Positions 1 to 8,144 of a stretch of DNA of 64,000 nt are shown here, piece by piece. Under the pieces are notes generated by a model that saw only the letters and a list, made by a program, of their open reading frames with translations, was not told where the DNA came from and ran no database searches. Origin of the DNA: a virus; IMG/VR virus record IMGVR_UViG_3300032325_000466, positions 1 through 64,000 of that record; one strand, 5' to 3'. Each line of letters starts with the position of its first letter. Within the stretch, counting starts at the first letter, position 1. A program made the position numbers and the translations under genes.

Positions 1-518
1 AGGTTTGTAAACCGATTTATTCCCAGTTCTTCGGATTCGTTTTCTCCGAAACTATAATCGTATTTTAATCCGTCTGCACATACGATGTTGCAGATTTTAC
101 CATTGACCTTAAACACAGCCTGCAATCCTGTTGATTGCCAATTTAACGGGATAGCATCACCCTCTAATATTTCGATATTTGGTTCTGTCTCGACCCCATG
201 CAATCTGCGAATGCACTCGATACAGTTATCTAACATAAGGTCTACACCATATGTAGTGTCCAATGCTTGTTCGTATGTAGAACCATGCTCCATTTTCTTG
301 ATGATGACTTCACTGAGGAACTGTCCATCACCACAGGAGTTATCTAGAAAAGTTTTAGTAGGATCTGTGAATTGGTCTTGGGGAATTTGGTTGAGTATTT
401 CCTGTACTAAGGGAGTGGGTGTGAACACTTCACCCGTTGCCTTGACTCGGGCTTTGTCACGCTCCACTCCTGACATATAGTCACGGTTGCGAAGATGGTT
501 GATTACCTCACTTAACAT
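1..518 (-). CDS. SAM-dependent DNA methyltransferase, 3' end outside window
   Basis: The first 172 codons of a gene that runs off the left edge. The ATG at 518 overlaps the end of the upstream methylase gene by 11 bases, suggesting coupled translation. A GEVFTP segment near residue 30 and an intact SAM-binding motif I (LDNSCGDGQFL, about 58-68) are typical of N6-adenine DNA methylases of the Eco57I/HsdM type. The catalytic NPPY-type motif would lie beyond the window. It is the fourth gene in the helicase-nuclease-methylase run. The family assignment is fairly sure; specificity and partner are unknown. Confidence 0.75.
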   Translation of the reverse strand, partial: MLSEVINHLRNRDYMSGVERDKARVKATGEVFTPTPLVQEILNQIPQDQFTDPTKTFLDNSCGDGQFLSEVIIKKMEHGSTYEQALDTTYGVDLMLDNCIECIRRLHGVETEPNIEILEGDAIPLNWQSTGLQAVFKVNGKICNIVCADGLKYDYSFGENESEELGINRFTN

Positions 519-1713
519 TGGCTTCGATATAGTCGATTTCTTCTTGGGTTAGATCAAAATGAGAATATATATCTGAATCTGTCCAAAGTTTACTATGGTC
601 AAGCTTAGGTAAATGTTTGATACCAGTATTATAACCACTAGTTTTTTCTGTTTCGATATAAAACCTAAACAATTTGCTAGTTAGATAACTTTTAATATTA
701 TTTCCTTCATCAATAGTATTGATTAGGATATGACACATTCCTTGCCCAGAATGGTCGGTTGTAATATAAATGTTCCTTTCTGGCTTCTTTGGGTCATAAT
801 AAGTGCCAGCAATAGTTAGCATCAACTTCAACTTATCTTTATCTCCAAATAGTCCTTTAGAAAAGTGAGTAGTGTTAGGAGTATACACTACTGGATACTT
901 ATATACTTGATTTCTATCGGTTGCCAGTTTACCTTCTTTCACCCATTTTGCCTGACTATTGTTGATATCTTCCCTAACGGGCAATTTTGGTGCAGGATAA
1001 TATTTTACTTTGTTAAGAATTCCTTTTGTCAATACGTCCTTTTCGCCGAAGACAGGATCGAACTTAACTGTCAAATTTTGTAATTCCACTGTGTTGTCAA
1101 ATTTTACTCTTGTCTTAACATTATGTTTTTCGGATTGCAATACAATACCGCAAATATCTTCCCCTACACTAAAATGTTTTGTGGCATCCATGTCCAAATA
1201 AAGTACAGTATTTTTTTCTACGATATTCCTAATAGCAGCCATTTTTTGGCCTGATCTTTTAACATACGAACTGGGAGTTAGAATTGCCATATAACCCTGA
1301 GGGTTGAGGAGTGAAAAAAATTTAATAAAAAATTCTTTCCACAATTTTTTTCCTTGTGTGCCTGGTAGTTCATAGGGGGGATTACCCACAACAATGTCAA
1401 ATTTCATATTTATATCCAAGCTAGTGATGACTCTCACTCTAAACTTCTGTGCCATCTTAGTTTTATTTATATGGTCAGAATAGAAGGTGATATTTTTAGC
1501 ATCTACTTTAAGAGTATACACTAGATTAATAACAAATTCAAGGTTGAACAAAACCAAAATCGTTTTACCGCCCGCAATATTAGGAATTTGATTACAAATT
1601 TCCACAACCAATTCTTTGGGGGTATAAATATTATGGCTACCTGAAAAACTACCATCAGTACAACGATCGGAAACATATTTATACAGATGATTACTAACTG
1701 CTTCTTGGTTCAT
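508..1713 (-). CDS. DNA methyltransferase-like protein with NPPY motif, degenerate motif I
   Basis: 401 residues. The N-terminus has IYTPKELV (about 29-36), as in N6-adenine methylases, and catalytic motif IV NPPY sits at 111-114. Where the SAM-binding DxxxGxG motif I is expected (about 50-62) the sequence reads ILVLFNLEF, so the usual glycines are missing. The C-terminal half could hold the target-recognition region. It follows the nuclease gene at 1772 and overlaps the next methylase, whose motif I is intact; the two may act as a pair. Alternatives are a specificity or accessory subunit, or a catalytically dead homologue. Its own promoter lies at 1747-1775. Confidence 0.7.
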   Translation of the reverse strand: MNQEAVSNHLYKYVSDRCTDGSFSGSHNIYTPKELVVEICNQIPNIAGGKTILVLFNLEFVINLVYTLKVDAKNITFYSDHINKTKMAQKFRVRVITSLDINMKFDIVVGNPPYELPGTQGKKLWKEFFIKFFSLLNPQGYMAILTPSSYVKRSGQKMAAIRNIVEKNTVLYLDMDATKHFSVGEDICGIVLQSEKHNVKTRVKFDNTVELQNLTVKFDPVFGEKDVLTKGILNKVKYYPAPKLPVREDINNSQAKWVKEGKLATDRNQVYKYPVVYTPNTTHFSKGLFGDKDKLKLMLTIAGTYYDPKKPERNIYITTDHSGQGMCHILINTIDEGNNIKSYLTSKLFRFYIETEKTSGYNTGIKHLPKLDHSKLWTDSDIYSHFDLTQEEIDYIEANVK

Positions 1714-1746
1714 AATATCGGTACCTGAATTTATTACAATAAATGA

Positions 1747-1775
1747 ATTATACTACAAAACCTATTTATTGTCAA
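1747..1775 (-). promoter_or_regulatory. sigma-70 promoter
   Basis: Minus strand TTGACA, 17-bp spacer, TATAAT, matching the consensus fully. It drives the methylase at 508-1713. The TGA stop of the upstream nuclease gene lies inside TTGACA, so the reading frames are packed onto the promoter. Confidence 0.85.
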
Positions 1776-2341
1776 ATTTGGACAATACCCATTTCTGCCC
1801 TAAATTGCCGCCAAAAGCTATGATTATCATTAATTAATTTACTAATTTCCTTAAAGGCAAGGGGTCGTACCTTATCGTGATACATATCTTCATTTACTCT
1901 TTTATCCAGGGTTTTTGCTGTAGTAAAAAGAGTCATACAAACTTTATCACCGTACATGGCTAAACTTTTAGCAACAAAGTTGCTAATATGGTCTTTATTT
2001 GCGGTTAGTTGTTGTGTAGGATCACTACGAAATTTTACCTGAATAGTATGGATAATACCCTCATGGGTATATCCTAAGCCATCAATTCCCATATCATTCC
2101 CGTCTTTTTTGGTATCCCAAGGACGATATTCAACAATGTTGATCCTCATATCAATAGGACTACAATTGATAAGTACCTCAACCAATGCTTCAAAACCATC
2201 TCCTCGGTAAGTCATAGGGTCCCATAATTCAGGACGTTCTTCGCTTTGCTTATTAAGCCGTTTAACAAATTCAGCCAAAGTTGTACATCCTTTAAGGAGC
2301 TTTTCGGGGTCGTAACAGGTATGTTTGAACCTATGTTTCAT
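1772..2341 (-). CDS. PD-(D/E)XK restriction-endonuclease-like protein
   Basis: 189 residues. A conserved acidic residue in GDGFEALVEVL (about 47-57), then DMGIDGLG (about 82-89), then IQVKFRS (about 98-104) give the E...D...QxK pattern of Mrr/PD-(D/E)XK nucleases, whose acidic and lysine residues hold the metal ion. It starts one base after the helicase gene ends, so the two are surely co-translated. With the methylases downstream it resembles a single-chain type ISP restriction enzyme divided into separate genes. Cleavage activity and target are inferred, not shown. Confidence 0.7.
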   Translation of the reverse strand: MKHRFKHTCYDPEKLLKGCTTLAEFVKRLNKQSEERPELWDPMTYRGDGFEALVEVLINCSPIDMRINIVEYRPWDTKKDGNDMGIDGLGYTHEGIIHTIQVKFRSDPTQQLTANKDHISNFVAKSLAMYGDKVCMTLFTTAKTLDKRVNEDMYHDKVRPLAFKEISKLINDNHSFWRQFRAEMGIVQI

Positions 2342-2342
2342 T

Positions 2343-3764
2343 TTAAGCGTTCTCCAGAATAATATCTAGTTGTTGGTCGATGCCATCAACCGAATAAACT
2401 TTTTCCCAAAAGTCATTTTTTTCGATTTCGTGCCAAAGATTTTCAATCATAAACAAACTAAGGTTTAATTTGATTTTGCCATAAGCGTCGTCGACATTTT
2501 CTTCGTCGCCTTGATGGCGGTCTTTTCCAGTTTCGTGAACCAATTCACTATTAATATCGAATCCGCCGGCTCGGATAGCTTCAATTACCGTACGAACATG
2601 TTCTTTGGTATCCTCATTACCATTTAGTACTGGAACACTTACCCAAGCTTGGCGTTTAACATTCACTCCATTTTCTTTATATAGCCGCACAGCACGTCCA
2701 ATTGTTTGTAGTAATTTTGCCAAATTTAGATTACGCATCAAGCAAACACCAGTAATTCCAGGAACATCAATACCTTCTGACAGAATATCATAATGAAAAA
2801 TTAGCGCATTTTTAGCGAGACGCAGCGATTCTAGGAAATTTTCACGCCTAACCTTTGTTCCGTTAACCTGCGCTCCCATTTTAGTATTACTCGTGATACA
2901 AAAAACATCATGGTTAGGTAGTTTTTCTTTAAATTTTTTGAGGTTGTCGTTAACAGTTTTTACGTCTTTAGTACCTTTCATAGCGAACAAGATTTTGCTG
3001 AAGCCCAATTCAGGTGCGGTCAGTTTATCCTGTTCGACCGCGAGTTCAATGACTTCATTGATAATAGATTTTTCTTCATCTTTAGTTTCACCGTACATAA
3101 GGTGTAATCTAGGGGCGACGATGAATCCCTTTTTAATTAGCTCCACAGGGCTAATTTGGTAAAGAAGTTTACCATAAAGACTTTCGTTATTTAGTCCCCT
3201 ACCTTTATTGCTAGCGGTATGGCGCTCAGTCGCCGTAAAAAATAGCTTTACCCGACCTTCAAGGTTCTTTATAGCACCATTAAAATTGTCACCCACACAG
3301 TATTGACTTTCATCTGCAATGATGGTATCAAACTTGATTCCTGCAAGTTTTGTAGCACTATGGTAAGTACTAAACACTACCAAATCAGTGCCCACCAACC
3401 TAGATTTTTTATATTCTTCAACTAGAATAGATACCCGAGTAGTGGCTAGTTCTTGCCACTTTATTGTTTCAGGTTCAGCCTCGTGACTACCGCTATGGAA
3501 CGCGATGGCTCGGTATTTTTTTCCACCATACTTACGATACTCTTCAATAAGTTGATTTGCCAGAACAATCCTAGGAGCCAAAACTAGATGAATTCCCATA
3601 TTATGGGTAGTTTGACTATCGATTACTGCGGCTTCCACAAAAGTCTTACCTGCGCCAGTAGGCATAACTACTCGACCTATCGCCGTACCATTACCTTGGG
3701 TAATAGCATTCTTGATTTTATCTAGTGCATCAAGCTGGTGCTGATGTAAAGTTACAATAGCCAT
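2343..3764 (-). CDS. superfamily 2 DNA helicase/translocase (type I/III restriction-like)
   Basis: 473 residues with the full helicase set in order: Walker A MPTGAGKT (about 34-41), Walker B variant DESQ (about 151), motif III-like FFTATE (about 175), and arginine-finger motif VI QTIGRAVR (about 357). This is the ATP-driven translocase fold of restriction enzymes and UvsW/RadD-like proteins. It is the first gene of the run helicase, nuclease, methylase, methylase, with a consensus promoter at 3806-3834. It could instead be a recombination helicase, but the adjoining nuclease and methylases favour a restriction or phage-exclusion role. Confidence 0.8.
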   Translation of the reverse strand: MAIVTLHQHQLDALDKIKNAITQGNGTAIGRVVMPTGAGKTFVEAAVIDSQTTHNMGIHLVLAPRIVLANQLIEEYRKYGGKKYRAIAFHSGSHEAEPETIKWQELATTRVSILVEEYKKSRLVGTDLVVFSTYHSATKLAGIKFDTIIADESQYCVGDNFNGAIKNLEGRVKLFFTATERHTASNKGRGLNNESLYGKLLYQISPVELIKKGFIVAPRLHLMYGETKDEEKSIINEVIELAVEQDKLTAPELGFSKILFAMKGTKDVKTVNDNLKKFKEKLPNHDVFCITSNTKMGAQVNGTKVRRENFLESLRLAKNALIFHYDILSEGIDVPGITGVCLMRNLNLAKLLQTIGRAVRLYKENGVNVKRQAWVSVPVLNGNEDTKEHVRTVIEAIRAGGFDINSELVHETGKDRHQGDEENVDDAYGKIKLNLSLFMIENLWHEIEKNDFWEKVYSVDGIDQQLDIILENA

Positions 3765-3805
3765 TTTAAGCCTTTTAAAAACCCGCTTTTTCAGCGTATA
3801 TGAGT

Positions 3806-3834
3806 ATTATACACCCAAACTGATTTATTGTCAA
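3806..3834 (-). promoter_or_regulatory. sigma-70 promoter with -10 dyad
   Basis: TTGACA-17-TATAAT on the minus strand, followed by the recurrent dyad GTATAATACTCATATAC across the -10 and start region. It drives the helicase-nuclease-methylase run. Confidence 0.88.
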
Positions 3835-3840
3835 ATCCAA

Positions 3841-4008
3841 TTAGGCGTCGTAATCCGCGCCATTAACCTGCTCTTCCCAAAATACACGGGCATCGGCTTC
3901 GTTGTCAAAAGTTTCCAACACATTCATACCACCAAGCGGATGTGGAAACCATACAGACCACTGTTCGCAGTCTGCGTCGTAGGTGCAAAGTAGTTCTACA
4001 GGTTCCAA
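3841..4008 (-). CDS. hypothetical acidic small protein, TTG start
   Basis: 55 residues, rich in aspartate, glutamate and tryptophan. The TTG start is chosen because GGAG lies six bases upstream and no ATG fits that frame early. Its stop sits just above the helicase promoter, and its own promoter is at 4040-4068. No family recognised; a DNA-mimic-like charge is noted only as an impression. Confidence 0.6.
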   Translation of the reverse strand: MEPVELLCTYDADCEQWSVWFPHPLGGMNVLETFDNEADARVFWEEQVNGADYDA

Positions 4009-4039
4009 TTACTGCTCCAATTCTTTAGTGTATGCCCAT

Positions 4040-4068
4040 ATTATACATGATATAGTAATTATTGTCAA
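4040..4068 (-). promoter_or_regulatory. sigma-70 promoter
   Basis: TTGACA-17-TATAAT on the minus strand, about 30 bases upstream of the TTG-initiated gene at 4008. Confidence 0.8.
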
Positions 4069-4098
4069 ATTTAAAATACATATAAAAATACTAAATAC

Positions 4099-4923
4099 AT
4101 GATGCGTATTATAGAAATTTTAACCGAACGTAGCCAAGCAGAAAGAAAGCGTGAAGCGGGGACAGTTCATGACCAATTTTTCACAAGGCCTGAAGTAGCA
4201 GCCCAGTTTGCTAATTGGGTAAAGAGCCATCCTTTCTACAAAGAAACAACCAAAATAATAGAGCCCGCAGCTGGAAACAAAGATTTGGCTAAACATTTTC
4301 CAAAAATAGAAATGTATGATTTAGATCCGCAGTATCCTGATATTGGCGCACAGGATTTCTTTCAATCACAACACCAGTATCAGCCTGGCTTTCTTACAGT
4401 AATGAACCCACCTTTTGGCAAAGCCAGTGATTTGGCTATTCAGTTCTTTAACAAAGCCGCTACATTCAGTGACTATATTGCCCAAATTGTTCCACGAACC
4501 TTTCGTAGGTCAAGTGTCCAAAATAGGTTGGCAGACAAATTTGAATTAGTAGATGAGTATATTTTACCTCGAGGATCTTTTTATTTACCATCTGAAGGTC
4601 CGAATCGTAAATATGATGTTCCTGCTGTAGCACAAATATGGAAAAGAACAGCAACCCCGCGTGTCAAAGAGCAACCAATACCAATGCCGCCGGGGGTCAA
4701 GTTTGTTAGACCTGACCAAGCTGATTTTGCTTTCCGCAGAAAAGGTCGTAGGGCCGGGGAAATCATCACTAAAGATTTTGAACAGGCTAATCCCAATAGT
4801 TTCTTTTTTATTAAAGGCGATGTAACGCCGTGGCAACAGGTAGATTGGCGTCAGTGGGGCAATGACATTATGGGATCAAGATCCATTAGCCAAACAGATA
4901 TAGCCCGCGCATTATCGTCTTAG
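4099..4923 (+). CDS. adenine-methylase-like SAM methyltransferase
   Basis: 274 residues, on the plus strand against all its neighbours. HDQFFTRPEVA (about 24-34), motif I-like IIEPAAGNKDL (about 53-63), acidic motif II YDLDPQ and catalytic NPPF (103-106) identify a small N6-adenine methylase fold. It lacks a clear Shine-Dalgarno; two adjacent ATGs begin the frame. It ends in UAG, with TGA fourteen codons further on in frame. Probably modifies phage DNA or competes with host enzymes; the target is unknown. Confidence 0.75.
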   Translation: MMRIIEILTERSQAERKREAGTVHDQFFTRPEVAAQFANWVKSHPFYKETTKIIEPAAGNKDLAKHFPKIEMYDLDPQYPDIGAQDFFQSQHQYQPGFLTVMNPPFGKASDLAIQFFNKAATFSDYIAQIVPRTFRRSSVQNRLADKFELVDEYILPRGSFYLPSEGPNRKYDVPAVAQIWKRTATPRVKEQPIPMPPGVKFVRPDQADFAFRRKGRRAGEIITKDFEQANPNSFFFIKGDVTPWQQVDWRQWGNDIMGSRSISQTDIARALSS

Positions 4924-4934
4924 GCTTTCTTCTC

Positions 4935-5261
4935 TTATTTTACTAAAGAGGAGACAATCTGCTGATTCCTAACATCTTGCTCTTTGCGGGCGATCTTTTC
5001 ATCATTGACCAATCCTAACATCATGTAATATGAGCGCATCCACCTTACACCATTCAACCAAATGTCAAGTTCGTCCAAATTACCAACAAATAACTCAGCA
5101 TCTCTGGCGTAGAGGGGTAGTGCATCGGCTTTAGCACCAACCGCTATTACATCTCGGTCAGCCAATTGGTATTGATATTTTGGGGCTCTTAAAATAAACC
5201 CCAGATCGTCACATTCTTTTTCCAATCTACGAATTTTTAGTATTGTATTGTATCCCGCCAT
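4935..5261 (-). CDS. hypothetical protein
   Basis: 108 residues, charged and soluble in character, no membrane segment. It begins three bases after the end of the gene at 5265-5660, in one transcript. No family recognised. Confidence 0.65.
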   Translation of the reverse strand: MAGYNTILKIRRLEKECDDLGFILRAPKYQYQLADRDVIAVGAKADALPLYARDAELFVGNLDELDIWLNGVRWMRSYYMMLGLVNDEKIARKEQDVRNQQIVSSLVK

Positions 5262-5264
5262 ATA

Positions 5265-5660
5265 TCACCAAGAAGAATTGTAAAATACTTTGAACTTAAA
5301 AAAGAGTTCGGCTTTGGCGTCTACACAAAATTTCAAGTCGTCATCATAGTAATGATCATCACTGGGTCGACCAAAAAAGAATCCTTGAGTATCCATCCTA
5401 GCCATTTTACCACTTCGAATATCTTGTTCTAACTGAACAATATCCTCATATGTTAGCTCAAGTTCTACACCGTTGAAATCTCCAGGTGGGTAGAGATTTT
5501 CTTTAAATTGGTCATCAGCGTAGAGTGGAATTCCTAGCTTCTTCAGCCACAACTTCTCCATCCAACCGTGTAGATTAGGATGCTTTCTTCGATAGGCCAA
5601 TTCGCGTGTATTCGAGTCCTGTGCCTTACTAGCGGCATACATGTATTGATCTAAACCCAT
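5265..5660 (-). CDS. conserved phage protein beginning MGLDQYMYA
   Basis: 131 residues. The opening MGLDQYMYA, a central HPNLHGWMEKLW (about 27-38) and GFFFG (about 94) belong to a protein family I have seen widely in large tailed phages but whose role is not known. It overlaps the small membrane-protein gene region upstream and is followed immediately by 4935-5261. Confidence 0.7.
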   Translation of the reverse strand: MGLDQYMYAASKAQDSNTRELAYRRKHPNLHGWMEKLWLKKLGIPLYADDQFKENLYPPGDFNGVELELTYEDIVQLEQDIRSGKMARMDTQGFFFGRPSDDHYYDDDLKFCVDAKAELFFKFKVFYNSSW

Positions 5661-5662
5661 GA

Positions 5663-5791
5663 TTATTTGGCCTGTTCAGTAGCTACTTGTTTGACCTTTT
5701 CCATACCAGTGTCTAGCATTTTAGCGACACCTGCAAATCCAACTGATGACACGATGATACCAAAGATCGTACCAAAAATAAAGTTACCCAT
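5663..5791 (-). CDS. small membrane protein
   Basis: 42 residues: a hydrophobic segment (about 3-24) rich in F, I, G and V, then a charged tail. AGGAG stands nine bases before the ATG. Its stop lies a few bases before the ATG of the MGLDQY gene. Likely a single-pass inner-membrane peptide; function unknown. Confidence 0.7.
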   Translation of the reverse strand: MGNFIFGTIFGIIVSSVGFAGVAKMLDTGMEKVKQVATEQAK

Positions 5792-5841
5792 TTTGATTCT
5801 CCTAAATTAAAAGTTAAAATTTACTGCCCAAAATAACCAAC

Positions 5842-6474
5842 TCATTTAATAACCTTTACACGATTGAGTTGGGTAATGTTGTCTCGGTGAGCCTTTACCG
5901 TGCCTTGAATCATCATCACAGTGCCAACCTCAGCCTGATTTTTCAGGGAGAAGAATGCCGGCTCGTCGTCAGTAGTAAGCACTGACGCAAAGTAACAATT
6001 CCATTGCATAGAATAGTGACACTTGATCACCTCGACAGTGCGAATAACCTTGTCACCCACTGCACCGATAAAGCCACCACTTGCCTGATTTAACCGGTTC
6101 TCGATTTGGTCGCGCTTAACCGACCGTTCATAGCAACTGGGCAGTGAGCAGACCACAGCCAAATCAAAGTTGCCACCAAGTCCGTCACGATTGGCAAGCA
6201 CCATGGCGTTGTTGTCAAAATCACTCAGCTTGAAACCTTGAAGGACCTTGAAAGTCTTGGCTTGGTAATACTTGCGAACCTTTGCTGCAAGTTCACGGTC
6301 GTCTTCGGTGATCGGGAGAAATTTCTCCAGTGCTTGCAGCATCAGCGATCGGTTGCTAGGCTTGGATTCAGTACCAAACTTGTCATAACCACCGTTGATA
6401 CGCTGTGCTGTAACAGCAGCAGCCCAAACATCATCGGCGTTATACATAGTTGGGGTCGCTTTAACTCGTGCCAT
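5842..6474 (-). CDS. hypothetical protein, possible OB-fold C-terminus
   Basis: 210 residues from the ATG at 6474, which has GGAG upstream. A longer frame from 6534 merely translates the promoter (its TTGACA read as a TTG codon) and is rejected. The last 40 residues (GTVMMIQGTVKAHRDN...) resemble an OB-fold nucleic-acid-binding strand pattern, but this is weak. Promoter at 6506-6534. Confidence 0.7.
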   Translation of the reverse strand: MARVKATPTMYNADDVWAAAVTAQRINGGYDKFGTESKPSNRSLMLQALEKFLPITEDDRELAAKVRKYYQAKTFKVLQGFKLSDFDNNAMVLANRDGLGGNFDLAVVCSLPSCYERSVKRDQIENRLNQASGGFIGAVGDKVIRTVEVIKCHYSMQWNCYFASVLTTDDEPAFFSLKNQAEVGTVMMIQGTVKAHRDNITQLNRVKVIK

Positions 6475-6505
6475 TTTTAACTCCGTTTTTTCAGTGTATA
6501 TAAGT

Positions 6506-6534
6506 ATTATACACCCGAATCCATTTATTGTCAA
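6506..6534 (-). promoter_or_regulatory. sigma-70 promoter with -10 dyad
   Basis: TTGACA-17-TATAAT followed by a dyad ending TATACACTGA and the shared leader ending CGGAGTT. Drives 5842-6474. Confidence 0.88.
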
Positions 6535-6535
6535 G

Positions 6536-6817
6536 CTAGTTTAGAACAGGCTTGACACCATCAAAGCCCCAAGCGTTAGCGGTGTCGTCATACCTGTGGT
6601 TGTAGTCCCAATCAGATCCATGCGGGGCATCATTGTGAAGGTAATCAAACTCATCGTTGCCAGCACGGTCAACACCATTTTGGTTGTACCCATAGCTATC
6701 GAAGCCTTCTGGGTCGTAGGGCACCCACATAGCATCGGTATCGCCTGAGTATTTGTCCCACCAATGCTTATCTGTCATGTAAGCACGGCTTACGGTTGGG
6801 CTGTATTTTCCACGCAT
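6536..6817 (-). CDS. hypothetical Asp/Tyr/Asn-rich protein, UAG stop
   Basis: 93 residues, strongly rich in D, Y, N and G, predicted soluble. It ends in UAG directly above a promoter; readthrough would add about fourteen residues encoded by the promoter before a TGA. No family recognised. Confidence 0.6.
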   Translation of the reverse strand: MRGKYSPTVSRAYMTDKHWWDKYSGDTDAMWVPYDPEGFDSYGYNQNGVDRAGNDEFDYLHNDAPHGSDWDYNHRYDDTANAWGFDGVKPVLN

Positions 6818-6850
6818 AGTATTTTCTCCACTATTTTAGTGTACAACTAT

Positions 6851-6879
6851 ATTGTACACAGAAACTTATTTAGTGTCAA
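6851..6879 (-). promoter_or_regulatory. sigma-70 promoter
   Basis: TTGACA-17-TACAAT on the minus strand with a dyad over the -10. The stop codon of gene 6876-7073 lies within TTGACA. Drives 6536-6817. Confidence 0.8.
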
Positions 6880-7073
6880 ACTGTGATAAGGTCGCCCTCG
6901 TCCAAGAGAATTCGGTCACGGAGTGTGCCGAAAATTTCAACAGGCTGAGCCAACTGAACGGTGTGCTGCACGGTACCGCCGTACTTTACGCGGCTGTTTT
7001 CCACAGTACCGATAACGGTAAATGACTTGAGATAGATACCAGCAACTTGTTGACCTTCACGATTCCAAGACAT
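6876..7073 (-). CDS. hypothetical small beta-rich protein
   Basis: 65 residues, alternating hydrophobic and polar, with pairs of glycines, suggesting a small beta barrel. ATG preceded by the shared CGGAGTT leader from promoter 7106-7134. Function unknown. Confidence 0.65.
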   Translation of the reverse strand: MSWNREGQQVAGIYLKSFTVIGTVENSRVKYGGTVQHTVQLAQPVEIFGTLRDRILLDEGDLITV

Positions 7074-7105
7074 TTTTCAACTCCGTTTTCTCAGTGTATG
7101 TGAGT

Positions 7106-7134
7106 ATTATACACCCATATTCATTTATTGTCAA
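7106..7134 (-). promoter_or_regulatory. sigma-70 promoter with -10 dyad
   Basis: TTGACA-17-TATAAT plus the dyad and the CGGAGTT leader. It overlaps the last codons of gene 7121-7711. Confidence 0.88.
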
Positions 7135-7711
7135 ATTCATCAGGATCGTATTCAGCATCTATATCTTGGTTAGATAATTCTTCCCAAAGCTTTGGATCGT
7201 CATATGCTTTATAGTAATCTTCGTTAGCTTGTAATATTCTAAACCAAATTTTTGTGTCATATTTAAGCATTAGCCAACTTAATTGTTTTTGATCCAACAA
7301 GTCACAAATAGTGTACTTACTACCACAATCACCATATAGTGTTTTGAATGGGCTATGTTTGATATTTTCTTCTTTAAGAATTTTTTCAAAATTACCATAG
7401 AATATGATACGGGTGATGCCCTTTTCTTGGTTTACAAGACGCACCCTATCGTGTAAATGTAATACACTTGCCGTGGCATTGTTTTCACTATCAATAGTGA
7501 GCAAACATTCTTTGATTTTGATAGCACCCTTTGTATGACTGTTGTCAGGGGTTTCTTTTGTTGAAAAAGGTATTAAACTAGTAAAATGATTTACATAGTA
7601 AGTCTGCCCTTTTGCTTTGACTACCCACATGGGTATATTTGGATCTTCTAAGTGCTTCTTGTTGAAGTGAAACACCATTTCTTTACATGCTAGTTCAATC
7701 TATGAATTCAT
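7121..7711 (-). CDS. hypothetical protein whose SD-served start has an in-frame UAG at codon 4
   Basis: The best start is the ATG at 7711: AAGGAG lies eight bases before it. Reading on gives ATG AAT TCA TAG and then an open frame to TGA at 7121. The next ATG at 7678 begins the uninterrupted 185-codon part but has no good ribosome site. With UAG decoded, the product is 196 residues. The amber-suppressor tRNA gene lies 64 bases upstream in the same direction, so tRNA and target are probably co-transcribed. The protein itself (charged, no motif recognised) is of unknown function. Alternative: reinitiation at 7678 after a three-codon peptide. Confidence 0.65.
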
Positions 7712-7732
7712 TTTTAATCTCCTTGTATAGAC

Positions 7733-7740
7733 TATTTATA
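7733..7740 (-). promoter_or_regulatory. possible late promoter motif TATAAATA
   Basis: TATAAATA on the minus strand between the suppressor tRNA and the amber-containing gene, 22 bases before the ATG at 7711. It matches the T4-type late motif but is isolated among early genes, so it may be chance. Confidence 0.3.
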
Positions 7741-7774
7741 ATTTATTTTCTATATTAGATTTTTTACTTATTGA

Positions 7775-7849
7775 TGGTGCGCTTGGTGGGAATCAAACCC
7801 ACTAATCAGAGGTTTAGAAGCTCCTGCTTATTCATTTAGCTTCAAGCGC
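7775..7849 (-). tRNA. amber-suppressor tRNA, anticodon CUA
   Basis: 75 nt with encoded CCA. Acceptor GCGCTTG pairs perfectly with CAAGCGC; T arm GTGGG/CCCAC; five-base variable loop; anticodon loop TTCTAAA with U33 and A37, giving anticodon CUA, which reads UAG. The anticodon stem has one C-C mismatch next to the loop. The D loop lacks G18G19 and the T loop has U at position 56, a pair of changes that can compensate each other. The amino acid inserted cannot be told from sequence. Confidence 0.8.
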
Positions 7850-7858
7850 AATACTAAT

Positions 7859-7864
7859 ATTATA
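7859..7864 (-). promoter_or_regulatory. extended -10 promoter of the suppressor tRNA
   Basis: TGATATAAT on the minus strand, ten bases before the first base of the tRNA; the -35 region is poor, as expected of an extended -10 promoter. A decayed TTGGCA-type box lies further upstream near 7915. Confidence 0.55.
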
Positions 7865-7921
7865 TCATACTGAAAATGTAATTAGCAACTGCGACTCACC
7901 CAAATTCATTTATTGCCAAAT

Positions 7922-8125
7922 TCAGGATTTTGGAGTAGCCAAAAATACAATGGCTTTCGCAAGAAGATGAACCACCACTAAAATGGTTACTAATGGCGCA
8001 AGCATAGAGAAAAACACTACTGAACCCAGTGGGTCTTTGCTCTTAAAGACAAACCTATTCAGGATAATACCCTGAGCCAGTGCGTATACAATGTAAGCCA
8101 GAACAATAAGCATATCCATATCCAT
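7922..8125 (-). CDS. small two-span membrane protein
   Basis: 67 residues with two hydrophobic segments (about 5-25 and 34-60) separated by a short basic loop. Probably an inner-membrane protein. Promoter at 8145-8173. Function unknown. Confidence 0.65.
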   Translation of the reverse strand: MDMDMLIVLAYIVYALAQGIILNRFVFKSKDPLGSVVFFSMLAPLVTILVVVHLLAKAIVFLATPKS

Positions 8126-8144
8126 ATTTCAGTGTATGTGAGTA

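Noticed and set aside
85-480. Plus-strand 131-codon frame
   Set aside because: Antisense to the partial methylase gene, whose motif I and coupling to the upstream gene are clear.
6475-6534. N-terminal extension MTINGFGCII... on 5842-6474 and a near-identical one on 22529-22687
   Set aside because: It is the conserved promoter and leader read as protein from the TTG of TTGACA; the real ATG follows GGAG.
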